A stretch of DNA of 64,000 nucleotides from Afipia sp. GAS231 (lineage in GTDB: Bacteria > Pseudomonadota > Alphaproteobacteria > Rhizobiales > Xanthobacteraceae). Location: positions 4,216,001 through 4,280,000 of the forward strand of contig NZ_LT629703.1 of the NCBI RefSeq assembly GCF_900103365.1, written 5' to 3'. Below, in pieces: positions 1-7,814 of this stretch (the first letter of the stretch is position 1; every line of letters begins with the position of its first letter). The notes beneath the pieces were generated by a model. It was not told where the DNA came from. It saw only the letters and a program-made list of their open reading frames with translations, and searched no databases. The position numbers and the translations under genes were made by a program.

Positions 1-98
1 AAATGTACGTAGCATTTTCTAACTCACCAATTTCAGGGAAATGGATCGGCTAACAGATGGATCGGAAGAGATCGGCCAGCAGAGCGCTGGCGTCGCCG

Positions 99-698
99 TT
101 ACAGTTCCGGCTTCTGCCGGATGATCACCTTGGTGCCGACCGGAACGCGCTCATAGAGGTCGGCGACGTCGGAATTGACCAGCCGGAAGCAGCCGGAGGA
201 GACGGCCGTGCCGATGGTGTCGGGCCGGTTGGTGCCGTGAATGCGATAGACGGTGGTGCCGAGATACATCGCGCGCGCGCCGAGCGGGTTGCCCGGTCCG
301 CCGGCCATGAAGCGCGGCAGATAGGGCTGGCGCTGGATCATTTCCGGCGGCGGCGTCCAGTCCGGCCATTCCTTCTTCTGCGTGATGTTCACCAGCCCTT
401 GCCACGTAAATCCGTCGCGGCCGACGCCGATGCCGTAGCGCAGCGCGCGGCCATTGCCCTGGATCAGATAGAGATGGCGCTCCGCGGTGGAGATGATGAT
501 GGTGCCGGCCGGTTCGTTGGTGCGATAGAGCACGGCCGTCTTCCTGTACTCCGGATCCAGCTCGACCGAGTCGTCTGCCAGCAACCCCGGCTGGTCGCCA
601 ACGTCGGGCTGGCGCAATTGCGCCTGACTCTGCGAGGCCGAAAGGATCAGACCGGCTGTTGCGATCAACATCCAGATCAGGTGCCGAAACTTCGTCAT
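99..698 (-). CDS. L,D-transpeptidase, YkuD family, exported
   Basis: A 200-residue secreted YkuD-type L,D-transpeptidase, a family that forms 3-3 peptidoglycan cross-links or tethers proteins to the wall in the periplasm. The start at 698 is chosen because an AAGGAGAA ribosome site lies just upstream and an N-terminal signal peptide follows (MTKFRHLIWMLIATAG, then an SQAQ-like cleavage region). The catalytic motif is clear near the C terminus: HGTNRPDTIG followed by SSGCFRL, giving the conserved His and nucleophilic Cys. Length is normal for the short alphaproteobacterial members. It stands alone, facing the window edge. Which cross-linking or tethering role it has cannot be told from sequence. 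Confidence 0.9.
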   Translation of the reverse strand: MTKFRHLIWMLIATAGLILSASQSQAQLRQPDVGDQPGLLADDSVELDPEYRKTAVLYRTNEPAGTIIISTAERHLYLIQGNGRALRYGIGVGRDGFTWQGLVNITQKKEWPDWTPPPEMIQRQPYLPRFMAGGPGNPLGARAMYLGTTVYRIHGTNRPDTIGTAVSSGCFRLVNSDVADLYERVPVGTKVIIRQKPEL

Positions 699-876
699 CG
701 CGGAGTTCTCCTTCGTGGCGGTTTGGGCCCAACCAGCCGAGTTTGGCCAAATCAGCGGAACCATCAAATCTCAGGGCCAGCTTGATGGCAAGTTTAGGGC
801 GAATGTGGCGGATAGGTCGCTGAAATACCTTCTATTTTTGTCGAACCACTGATTTCATGGGGGTGTCACGATCCGC

Positions 877-1011
877 TCATTTCGGCGCGATCCACAGCCG
901 CAGGCCAAATGAGATCAGGGCGACGGTGCCGACCCCGCCGAGCCAGAGGGCTGCGAGCCAGAGCAGGCGCTGCGCCAGCGAGCGCGGATTTGGCTCCGGT
1001 GGCGGCGTCAA
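877..1011 (-). CDS. DUF2474-type small membrane subunit of the bd oxidase operon
   Basis: A 44-residue single-span membrane protein of the kind found behind cioAB genes (DUF2474), analogous in position and size to CydX, which stabilises the bd oxidase. The likely start is TTG at 1011, which overlaps the cydB stop as ATTGA, so translation would be coupled. An ATG 51 bases further upstream is possible but would put 17 extra polar residues before the conserved part. The protein reads MTPPPEPNPRSLAQRLLW, then one hydrophobic helix (LAALWLGGVGTVALISFGL) and a short RLWIAPK tail. The assignment rests on context and this architecture. Confidence 0.65.
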   Translation of the reverse strand: MTPPPEPNPRSLAQRLLWLAALWLGGVGTVALISFGLRLWIAPK

Positions 1012-2018
1012 TGGTAGCCGCTTTCGGGCTTCACCTTGCCGCGGAACACCCAATAGGCCCACGCGGTGTAGCCCAGGATCAACGGCACCAGCACGGCGAC
1101 GCCGAACAGCATGAAGATCTGGCTGTTCTCGGGCGAGGCCGCGTGCCAGATCGTGATGCTCTGCGGCACGATATAGGGGTACATGCTGATGCCGAGGCCG
1201 GCATAGGACAGCGCGAACAGCGCCAGCGTCAGGAAGAACGGCTGGTAGTCGTATTTGTTGGCGAGGCTGCGCAGCAGCAACACCGTGACGCCGGCCACCG
1301 CGATCGGCACCGGTGCGGTCAGGATGACATTCGGCCAGGCAAACCAGCGCTGGGTGTACTGAACGTGCAGGAACGGCGTGGCGATGCTGACGGCACCGAT
1401 CGCGCCGAGCATCGCGAGCAGCAGCAGCCAGCTCAGGTGATAGGCGCGATCACGCAACGCGCCTTCGGTCTTCATGACAAGCCACGTCGCGCCCAATAGC
1501 GCATAGCCGATGACGAGCGCAGCCCCCGTCAGGATGCTGAACGGCGTCAGCCAGTCCCACCAGCCGCCGGCATAATGCCGTCCGTCGACATGCACACCCT
1601 GCAGGATGGCGCCGAGCGCGATGCCCTGCGCCAGCGTCGCCAGCAGCGACCCGCCGGCAAAGGCGATGTCCCAGCGATTGCGGCCGGTTTGCGACGTCCG
1701 CCAGCGGAACTCAAAGGCGACGCCGCGGAACACCAGCCCGAGCAGCATCGCAATGACAGGCGTGTACAGCGCCGGCATCAGCACCGCATAGGCCAGCGGG
1801 AACGCCGCCATCATGCCGCCGCCGCCGAGCACCAGCCAGGTCTCGTTGCCGTCCCAGACCGGCGCGACGCTGTTCATGATGACGTCGCGGTCGGCCTTTT
1901 GCGGAAACAGCGGAAACAGGATGCCGAGGCCGAGATCGAAGCCGTCCATCACCACATAGACGAACACGGCAAAGGCGATGATGAAGGCCCAGATGGTGGG
2001 AAGATCGATCGGGATCAT
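1008..2018 (-). CDS. cydB: Cytochrome bd-type ubiquinol oxidase subunit II
   Basis: Subunit II of a cytochrome bd quinol oxidase, 336 residues, an inner-membrane protein with about eight to nine hydrophobic segments. The family N terminus is intact (LPTIWAFIIAFAVFVYVVMD, then GFDLGLGILFPLF), with WDGNETWLVLGG shortly after. With subunit I it forms the heterodimer that reduces oxygen to water using ubiquinol without pumping protons. Its ATG overlaps the subunit I stop by 4 bases (ATGA), so the two are translationally coupled. Because subunit I has a short Q-loop, this is the cyanide-insensitive (CioAB) branch of the family rather than the E. coli CydAB type. Confidence 0.93.
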   Translation of the reverse strand: MIPIDLPTIWAFIIAFAVFVYVVMDGFDLGLGILFPLFPQKADRDVIMNSVAPVWDGNETWLVLGGGGMMAAFPLAYAVLMPALYTPVIAMLLGLVFRGVAFEFRWRTSQTGRNRWDIAFAGGSLLATLAQGIALGAILQGVHVDGRHYAGGWWDWLTPFSILTGAALVIGYALLGATWLVMKTEGALRDRAYHLSWLLLLAMLGAIGAVSIATPFLHVQYTQRWFAWPNVILTAPVPIAVAGVTVLLLRSLANKYDYQPFFLTLALFALSYAGLGISMYPYIVPQSITIWHAASPENSQIFMLFGVAVLVPLILGYTAWAYWVFRGKVKPESGYH

Positions 2019-3424
2019 CGCGCGGCTCCTTCGGGAACGGCGCCCGCGGCGGGCGTGATGCCGGCGGCGCGCGCCGGGATGTCGCTGCGCGGTCCCTGTT
2101 CGCCGTGATGCGGCGGGGAGGCCATCAGGCGCAGGATGTAGATCACGCCGGCCGCGAACACCGCGAAGTAGACGATGATGAAGGCGATCAGCGACGATGC
2201 CACCGCAGGTGCCGCCAGCGGGGAAGCCGATTCAACCGTGCGCAACAGGCCGTACACCGTGAACGGCTGCCGTCCGGTCTCGGTGGTGATCCACCCGGCC
2301 AGCACGGCGATGAAGCCGGCGGGGCCCATTGCCATCGCGAACATATGCAGCAGCCGCGTTTCATAGAGTTTGCCGCGCAGGCGCATCAGCAGGCTGAACA
2401 GGCCGAGCCCCATGATCAGGAATCCCAACCCGACCATGACGCGGAACGACCAGAACGTGATCGGCACCGGCGGCCAGTTCTCGCGCGGCACGGTATCGAG
2501 GCCGGCGAGCGGCGCATCGAGCGAATGCTTGAGAATCAGCGAACCCAGCTTCGGCACTTCGATGGCATAGTCGACCTTGCCCGCGGTCTGGTTGGGCCAG
2601 CCGAACAGGATCAGCGGCGCGCCGTCCTTGTGACTCTGGAAATGACCCTCCATCGCCATGATCTTGGTCGGCTGATGCTCCAGCGTGTTGAGCCCGTGCT
2701 GGTCGCCGGCCAGAATCTGGATCGGCGCCACTAACGTCGCCATCCACATCGCCATCGAGAACATCACGCGGGCGCCGGCGAGGTGGCGGTCTCGCAGCAG
2801 ATGAAACGCGCCGACTGCGCCGACCACCAGCGCAGTGGTGAGGTAGGCCGCCAGCACCATGTGCACGAGCCGGTACGGGAATGACGGGTTGAAGATCAGC
2901 TTGAACCAGTCGGCGGCGACGAATTGCCCGTCGGCATTGATGGCGTAGCCGGTAGGCGTCTGCATCCAGGAGTTGGCGGACAGAATCCAGAACGCCGAAA
3001 TCAGCGTGCCGATCGCGACCATCAGCGTCGCCAGGAAATGCAGGCGGTGGCCGACCCGTTCGAGGCCGAACAGCATGACGCCGAGGAAGCCCGCTTCCAG
3101 GAAAAACGCGGTCAGCACCTCATACGCCATCAGCGGACCGATCACCGGACCGGTCTTGTCCGAGAAGGCCGACCAGTTGGTGCCGAACTGGTAGGACATC
3201 ACGATGCCCGACACCACGCCCATGCCGAAGGCCACCGCGAAGATCTTGAGCCAGTAATTGAAGAGGTTGATGAAGACCTCGCGCCTGGTCGCGAGCCATA
3301 GCGCTTCGAGCACCGCCAGATAGCTGGCGAGCCCGATCGAGAAGGCGGGGAATATGATGTGGAACGACATCGTGAAGGCGAACTGCGCCCGGGCCAATAC
3401 GACCGCATCCCAACCTTCGAACAT
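2015..3424 (-). CDS. cydA: Cytochrome bd-type ubiquinol oxidase subunit I (short Q-loop, CioA type)
   Basis: The 469-residue haem-bearing subunit of a bd quinol oxidase. Candidate haem ligands align with the E. coli enzyme: His22 in SFHIIFPAFSIG, His188 in PYRLVHMVLAAY and Met330 in FWSFRVMVGLG. The Q-loop quinol residues are present in TKIMAMEGHF (Lys254, Glu259). Met330 sits about 63 residues earlier than its E. coli counterpart, which shows that the Q-loop insertion is missing, as in the cyanide-insensitive oxidases. It is the first gene of a three-gene operon with cydB and a DUF2474 peptide. No cydDC-type assembly transporter is seen in the window. The role would be respiration at low oxygen or in the presence of haem-copper oxidase inhibitors. 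Confidence 0.94.
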   Translation of the reverse strand: MFEGWDAVVLARAQFAFTMSFHIIFPAFSIGLASYLAVLEALWLATRREVFINLFNYWLKIFAVAFGMGVVSGIVMSYQFGTNWSAFSDKTGPVIGPLMAYEVLTAFFLEAGFLGVMLFGLERVGHRLHFLATLMVAIGTLISAFWILSANSWMQTPTGYAINADGQFVAADWFKLIFNPSFPYRLVHMVLAAYLTTALVVGAVGAFHLLRDRHLAGARVMFSMAMWMATLVAPIQILAGDQHGLNTLEHQPTKIMAMEGHFQSHKDGAPLILFGWPNQTAGKVDYAIEVPKLGSLILKHSLDAPLAGLDTVPRENWPPVPITFWSFRVMVGLGFLIMGLGLFSLLMRLRGKLYETRLLHMFAMAMGPAGFIAVLAGWITTETGRQPFTVYGLLRTVESASPLAAPAVASSLIAFIIVYFAVFAAGVIYILRLMASPPHHGEQGPRSDIPARAAGITPAAGAVPEGAAR

Positions 3425-3508
3425 CGCGCACCGTCCGTCGTAGCCCCAGCGTGCAGCCTAGCATGGGGGATGCGGCAACAGTACCGCGCCTTTTGCAGCA
3501 GAGGTCCG

Positions 3509-4492
3509 CTATCCGGTCGGTATTCCGGCATCCGGAGGGCTTTTGAGACGCCGAATGATTTCTGCGCGCACGGCCTGTGCGCCGTTTTCATCGTGCCTGG
3601 TTGGGCTGTGGAAGGTCTGGCCCGTGTGCAGGCGGATCTTGACGGTAAAAGTCTGGCCCCTGGTACTGGACTTGTCGACATCGATGCCGGCGACGTCGCC
3701 TGACCTGATCGTTTCGGCAAATAGCCGGCCGTTCCACGAAATCCGTTCGATGCGCATATCGCCATGCCGGACGATCCAGCGCGTGCCGGAAAGCCGGTGC
3801 GTGTAGCGATAGAGCGAAATGGCAACGATCAGGCCGAGCGGCAAAAGCAGTCCGAGCGCCAGTTCCGACTCGCCGATCCCGAACGCGACGAGAAACGGGA
3901 GGCTGCAAAGGGTAGCCAGAAGCGGCACGGCCATTCGAATGAGCCAACCGACATCGAGACTGACCGGCGAGCGAAGAACGATCTCGGTGTTGGCGGCATC
4001 GAACGGATTGTCGACGAATGCGGTGTCAGGAAGGTCAAGCAACCGCGCAACCATCGCGGCGGTTTCGTTGACGCGCGTGATGTCGGGCAGCGGCGGCGAG
4101 ACCAGAACGTCTCCTGATGCAAGCGTGCATCGCAGGCTGAAACTTTTGGGATAGCTGAATCTGCTCTTGCAGACGCTGACATCGGCGATGTCGTGAATGC
4201 CGATCAGTCGCTTGCGGACCTGTCCCATCGGGTGCTGCTCGCCGATCGCGATGCCGTCGGGCGTAACGATCCAGACCACGTTGCTTTCGAGTGCGGCAAC
4301 GCCGATCAGGAATACCCCAAGCGGCACCGCCCAGAACGCAGCGGCGAGTGGCGGCCCGCCCGAAGCCCAGGTCACAAGGCCTGGAACGACGATCAGCAGC
4401 ACCGCGCCGCCGGAGCCCGCCCAGACCAGCCTTTCGCTGAGCGAGGATCCCCTGCGCAGCCGAACTTCATGTGGGTTTGTCGCGGCATCCAT
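3509..4492 (-). CDS. Membrane protein with two PH-like halves, tandem paralogue 1
   Basis: I do not recognise a named family with certainty. The 327-residue protein has two membrane-associated blocks, each of two hydrophobic segments (about residues 25-70 and 180-225). Each is followed by a soluble stretch that begins in the style of bacterial PH (bPH2) domains: VVWIVTPDGIAIGEQ in the first and TRWIVRHGDMRIERISW in the second. It ends with a basic helix (AEIIRRLKS). ATG at 4492 is preferred to an in-frame TTG at 4504 because its paralogue next door has the same arrangement. The neighbour at 4612-5586 is a clear duplicate. Function unknown; a membrane-surface role is only a guess. Confidence 0.75.
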   Translation of the reverse strand: MDAATNPHEVRLRRGSSLSERLVWAGSGGAVLLIVVPGLVTWASGGPPLAAAFWAVPLGVFLIGVAALESNVVWIVTPDGIAIGEQHPMGQVRKRLIGIHDIADVSVCKSRFSYPKSFSLRCTLASGDVLVSPPLPDITRVNETAAMVARLLDLPDTAFVDNPFDAANTEIVLRSPVSLDVGWLIRMAVPLLATLCSLPFLVAFGIGESELALGLLLPLGLIVAISLYRYTHRLSGTRWIVRHGDMRIERISWNGRLFAETIRSGDVAGIDVDKSSTRGQTFTVKIRLHTGQTFHSPTRHDENGAQAVRAEIIRRLKSPPDAGIPTG

Positions 4493-4611
4493 TGTCTGCG
4501 GCAAACATCACGGCCGGCTCGACCACGTCAAGCGGCAAAAGCGTGCGGTAGCAACGCGGCAAGTCAAAGCCGCGTGTGTAGATAGTGCTTCGCCTTTTCG
4601 ACAGAGGCGCT

Positions 4612-5586
4612 CTACCCGGTCGAAACCGTAACGACCTTGGAGGCGCTCAATCGCCGCGCGATCTCGGCGCGCAAGGCTTCGGCTTCATCTCTGCCGGCCA
4701 ATTCCGGGCTCCGGATTTTCTTTCCGTTACGAAGTCTGACCGCGACGACATGGCGATTATCTTCGGTATAGCCGCTCTCGACCGTAATCGTCTCGACATC
4801 GCTACCACGAAGCGTCTCGGCTTCCGGCTCGCCCCACAATGAAAGCCGCTCGACCCTGATTTCGCCGTCGCGGACAATCCAGAACGTTCCGGCCATCCGA
4901 TAGGCGTACCTGAACAACACAGCCGCCACGATGAGGCCGAGCGACCAGACGCCTATTCCGAGAGCAGACAGCTCTCCGTTCCAGAGTGCATGGACGAACG
5001 GAAAGCTCAGGACGAGGGTAAGAAGCACGATCAAGACCCTGTGGCCGGCGCCCCTTCTCGACTCGACCGGCTGGCCGAGGCGTATGGCGGCATTGCTGGC
5101 ATCGAGCGGGTTCTCCGCCGGATCGAGATCGGGAAGGGCAAGCAGGCGGGCGATGCTGCTGCCAATTTCGTGCACCCGGGTGACGTCAGGAATAGGCGGC
5201 GAAGTCAATATGTCGCCCGAATGGAGTTTGAATGCGAGAAGAAAGCTCGGGATGTCGTGTTTTTGGAGGTGCATCTCCGAGATTTCATCGCTTCGGATCA
5301 GCCGTCTGTGCAGCGGTCCTGAAGGGCGCTGCTCGTCAATCAAGATTTCGCCGGGCGTAATAATCCAGACGACGTGGCGTTCGAGAATGACGGCACCGAG
5401 CAAGGCGCATCCAAATAGCAGCGCAACGATGCCGCCGATCCCGGGCCATTGACCGTGAGTCACGGCAACAAGGTCTGGTATGGAAAACAAACAGATCAAT
5501 CCGGCAAAACCCGCGAGGACGAGCCGGTCGCGGAGCGATTTGCCCTTGGTCAGCCTTATTTCGTTTCTGTTAACCGGAGCATCCAT
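4612..5586 (-). CDS. Membrane protein with two PH-like halves, tandem paralogue 2
   Basis: A 324-residue paralogue of the protein encoded immediately downstream (3509-4492), in the same orientation. The two align along their whole length: NEIRLTKGKSLRDRLVLAG here against HEVRLRRGSSLSERLVWAG there, HVVWIITPGEILIDEQ against NVVWIVTPDGIAIGEQ, and FWIVRDGEIRVERLSLWG against RWIVRHGDMRIERISWNG. Two pairs of membrane segments precede two soluble PH-like segments. The similarity runs into the flanking DNA on both sides, so a whole gene unit was duplicated and has since diverged. Start is ATG at 5586; an in-frame TTG lies four codons upstream. Function unknown. Confidence 0.75.
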   Translation of the reverse strand: MDAPVNRNEIRLTKGKSLRDRLVLAGFAGLICLFSIPDLVAVTHGQWPGIGGIVALLFGCALLGAVILERHVVWIITPGEILIDEQRPSGPLHRRLIRSDEISEMHLQKHDIPSFLLAFKLHSGDILTSPPIPDVTRVHEIGSSIARLLALPDLDPAENPLDASNAAIRLGQPVESRRGAGHRVLIVLLTLVLSFPFVHALWNGELSALGIGVWSLGLIVAAVLFRYAYRMAGTFWIVRDGEIRVERLSLWGEPEAETLRGSDVETITVESGYTEDNRHVVAVRLRNGKKIRSPELAGRDEAEALRAEIARRLSASKVVTVSTG

Positions 5587-5743
5587 CTTCGGCCGCAAGC
5601 ATCATGATCGGCCCGGTCGCGTCAAGCGACCAATTGTACGGCGGAAATGTAACAAGCCGGAGTTGCTGGATCAGGCCTCAAGCTCGCAGCGATTCAAGGA
5701 TCATTCGTTGTGGCTTATTCGGTTGTTGTCCCCAAACGCAAAG

Positions 5744-5775
5744 CGACCCGGCTGGGGGGCATCCCGGCCGGGTCG
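5744..5775 (-). terminator. Candidate terminator hairpin below the small secreted peptide gene
   Basis: A perfect 9-bp stem, CGACCCGGC against GCCGGGTCG, with a 14-base loop. Read on the minus strand it is followed by a modest T-rich run (CTTTGCGTTTGG). It sits about 60 bases beyond the stop codon of the minus-strand gene ending at 5835, where a terminator would be expected. The T tract is weak, so efficiency is uncertain. Confidence 0.5.
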
Positions 5776-5834
5776 TTGGAGGTAACTTGGGAGGTTGAAG
5801 ATCGGTCAGTCAGAATTTCAGAGTAGAAACGGTC

Positions 5835-6038
5835 TCAGCGGAGGTTGGTTCCGCTGTCGGCGGAGATCACGCAGACCTCCTGGGGGCTCTTGGTGCTGCA
5901 GTCGATCACCTGCTCATGGACCACGGTGACGCCGGCATCGCGCTGGGCGCGGGGCGAGACGTTCTGGGCAGACAGCGAGGCGAGGGTGCAGACGGCGCCG
6001 AGCGGGATAATGAAGAGGCGGAAGGACGGCTTCAGCAT
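5835..6038 (-). CDS. Small secreted protein of unknown function
   Basis: A 67-residue protein with a convincing signal peptide (MLKPSFRLFIIPLGAV, then CTLASLSAQ) and a mature part of about 40 residues carrying two cysteines, in VIDCSTK and EVCVIS, that could form a disulphide in the periplasm. A good ribosome site (AGGAGAG) precedes the ATG. The upstream region shares the 11-mer TTGTTTCGTCG (as read on the plus strand) with the upstream region of the ECF sigma gene next door. That makes it a candidate member of that sigma factor's regulon. It matches no named family that I can recognise. Confidence 0.7.
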   Translation of the reverse strand: MLKPSFRLFIIPLGAVCTLASLSAQNVSPRAQRDAGVTVVHEQVIDCSTKSPQEVCVISADSGTNLR

Positions 6039-6128
6039 GTTCGCTCTCCTGTTCGGCGTTGGTGTTGCGTTGTTGAGTTAAGGGTATAGGGGCTGAGTTT
6101 TTCCGCCTGATGTCGTCGATTGTTTCAT

Positions 6129-6139
6129 TTGTTTCGTCG
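6129..6139 (-). promoter_or_regulatory. Candidate ECF sigma promoter motif upstream of the secreted peptide
   Basis: On the minus strand this reads CGACGAAACAA, about 90 bases upstream of the peptide start at 6038. The identical 11-mer lies upstream of the ECF sigma gene (6939-6949). GAAAC-type -35 elements are common for ECF sigma factors, so shared control is plausible. No -10 element was resolved. Confidence 0.35.
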
Positions 6140-6215
6140 GAATTAATCTTTGTCCGTCGAAACCTGCCCGTTCTCCGCTCCCGATACCCAATTAATCGAT
6201 TGAAATTGCTGTATT

Positions 6216-6827
6216 TTATGCAGCGAGGCTGTCGACGCCGGCGCCCTTAAGCAAGTCGGCCAATTGCTTGCGGGCGTAGAACATCCGGGTCTTCACCGTG
6301 CTCTGCGGGATGCCGATGATCGCGCCGGCCTCTTCGACCGACTTCTCGTGATAGTAGACGAGGTTGATGATCTCGCGGTGGGCCGGTGACAGCTTGGCGA
6401 CACAGGCGCGCAGGATCGCGCTGGTGTTGCTGCGGTCGAGCGACGCTTCCGGCGTGTCGGCGCCATCGGCGATCTCGAGCACGTCGTCCTGGTCGATATC
6501 CTCATGCTTGCGCTGGCGCAGTGCAGTCAGCGCCTTGAAGCGGGCGATCGACAACAGCCAGGTCGAAACCTGGGAGCGGCCTTCGAACTGGCTGGCGGTC
6601 CGCCAGACGTCGAGGAACACCTGGCTGACCAGGTCTTCGGCCAGCGTGGTGTCGCGCACCATCCGCAGCACGAAGCGGTAAACCCGGACGTTATGACGGG
6701 AGTAAAGCACATGCATCGCGGTACGGCCGCCTTCGGCAATACTCTCCAGCAGCATCTCATCAGAAGTCGCGCGGGCCGCGACGATCGACTTGCGGGCTGC
6801 AGCGTTGATGGCGATGACGTTCGGCAT
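6216..6827 (-). CDS. ECF-type RNA polymerase sigma factor
   Basis: A 203-residue extracytoplasmic-function sigma factor. Region 2 is seen in LYSRHNVRVYRFVLRMVRD and AEDLVSQVFLDVWRTA, with the core-binding and -10-recognition helices. A linker rich in acidic residues (EDIDQDDVLEIADGAD) follows. Region 4 is a clear helix-turn-helix: REIINLVYYHEKSVEEAG, then IPQSTVKTRMFYARKQL. The start at 6827 is preferred to one 44 codons upstream because of a GGGAG ribosome site and because the extra sequence is unlike any sigma N terminus. No anti-sigma gene was recognised beside it. Three CGAAAC motifs lie upstream on the coding strand, suggesting autoregulation. Confidence 0.88.
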   Translation of the reverse strand: MPNVIAINAAARKSIVAARATSDEMLLESIAEGGRTAMHVLYSRHNVRVYRFVLRMVRDTTLAEDLVSQVFLDVWRTASQFEGRSQVSTWLLSIARFKALTALRQRKHEDIDQDDVLEIADGADTPEASLDRSNTSAILRACVAKLSPAHREIINLVYYHEKSVEEAGAIIGIPQSTVKTRMFYARKQLADLLKGAGVDSLAA

Positions 6828-6887
6828 GACAGGCTCCCAATTCGCCGCTTGGCGGCGGTTCGTTGGGAGGATTGATAGATAGTCAAC

Positions 6888-6949
6888 GTTTCGGGACGTC
6901 TGCACCAAAAGGGAAAAATGGTTTCGTGCCGGGGAGAATTGTTTCGTCG
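6888..6949 (-). promoter_or_regulatory. Cluster of CGAAAC motifs upstream of the ECF sigma gene
   Basis: On the coding (minus) strand CGAAAC occurs three times, at 6888-6893, 6921-6926 and 6941-6946. The most upstream one is part of the 11-mer CGACGAAACAA that also precedes the small secreted peptide gene. The arrangement suggests an autoregulated ECF promoter or an operator array. Which copy is the real -35 element cannot be settled by eye. Confidence 0.35.
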
Positions 6950-7079
6950 CGGGGCCCACGACGAAACATTCGGGGACGAAATGCCAGTAATTTCAATATG
7001 CGGAAAATTGGAAGGGACGGCCGCTGATTGACTGCAAGGTGGGGAACAAAACTCGCCGGGACGACACTGGGGTTGTGAC

Positions 7080-7814
7080 TCAACCCTTGTCGCCGGTCGG
7101 CGAGAACAGGTAGCCGCCGCCGCGGATGGTGCGGATCACGGCGGGCTTGGTCGGGTCGATTTCGATCTTGCGCCGGATCCGCATGATCCGGAGATCGACG
7201 GCGCGGTCGAAGGCCTCGGCGTCGCGCGCATTGGCCAGTTCCAAAAGCCGCTCGCGCGACAGCACCCGTTTGGGGTTGGCTGCGAACACCTTCAGCAGGC
7301 CGAATTCGGAAGCCGTCAGCGGATGCTCGTTGCCTTCGTCGTCGCGCAGCGCCTGGGCTTCGAGGTCGAGCCATTTGGTGCCGAACCGCACCAGTTGCTC
7401 CTTCTCCGCCTTCGCGGCCGCTTCGGGCGCCGCGGCCTTGGCCGGCGCGGTCCGGCGCAGCACTGAGCGGATCCGTGCCATCAGTTCGCGCAGTTCGCAG
7501 GGCTTTGCGATGTAATCGTCGGCGCCGAGTTCGAGGCCGACGACGCGGTCGATCGGGCTTGCGGTCGCCGTCAGCATGATGACGGGAACGTTGATGCGGC
7601 TCTTGAGGTCGCGGATGATCGACAGCCCGTCTTCCTCGGGCATGTTGAGGTCGAGCACCACGAGGTCGGGCAGGTTGGTCTCGATCACGCCGCGCAGGCT
7701 CTTGCCGCCGTCGCACAGCGTCACGGAAAAGCCGTGCATCTTGAGGTAATCGCCGACCATTTCGCGGGCCGGGGCCTCGTCGTCGACGATGATGATGTGT
7801 TGGCTCTGGGTCAT
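7080..7814 (-). CDS. OmpR/PhoB-family response regulator
   Basis: A 244-residue response regulator. The N-terminal receiver domain has the acidic pair in IIIVDDEAP, phospho-acceptor Asp55 in LVVLDLNMPEEDG and the conserved Lys in ADDYIAKPCELRE. A linker rich in Ala and Lys (about residues 120-140) leads to a winged-helix DNA-binding domain: ASEFGLLKVFAANPKRVLSR, then VDLRIMRIRRKIE and IRTIRGGGYLF. Its ATG overlaps the stop of the upstream hybrid kinase gene as ATGA, so it is the output protein of the four-gene signalling operon that starts with a TRAP-type binding protein. Target genes are not known. Confidence 0.93.
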   Translation of the reverse strand: MTQSQHIIIVDDEAPAREMVGDYLKMHGFSVTLCDGGKSLRGVIETNLPDLVVLDLNMPEEDGLSIIRDLKSRINVPVIMLTATASPIDRVVGLELGADDYIAKPCELRELMARIRSVLRRTAPAKAAAPEAAAKAEKEQLVRFGTKWLDLEAQALRDDEGNEHPLTASEFGLLKVFAANPKRVLSRERLLELANARDAEAFDRAVDLRIMRIRRKIEIDPTKPAVIRTIRGGGYLFSPTGDKG

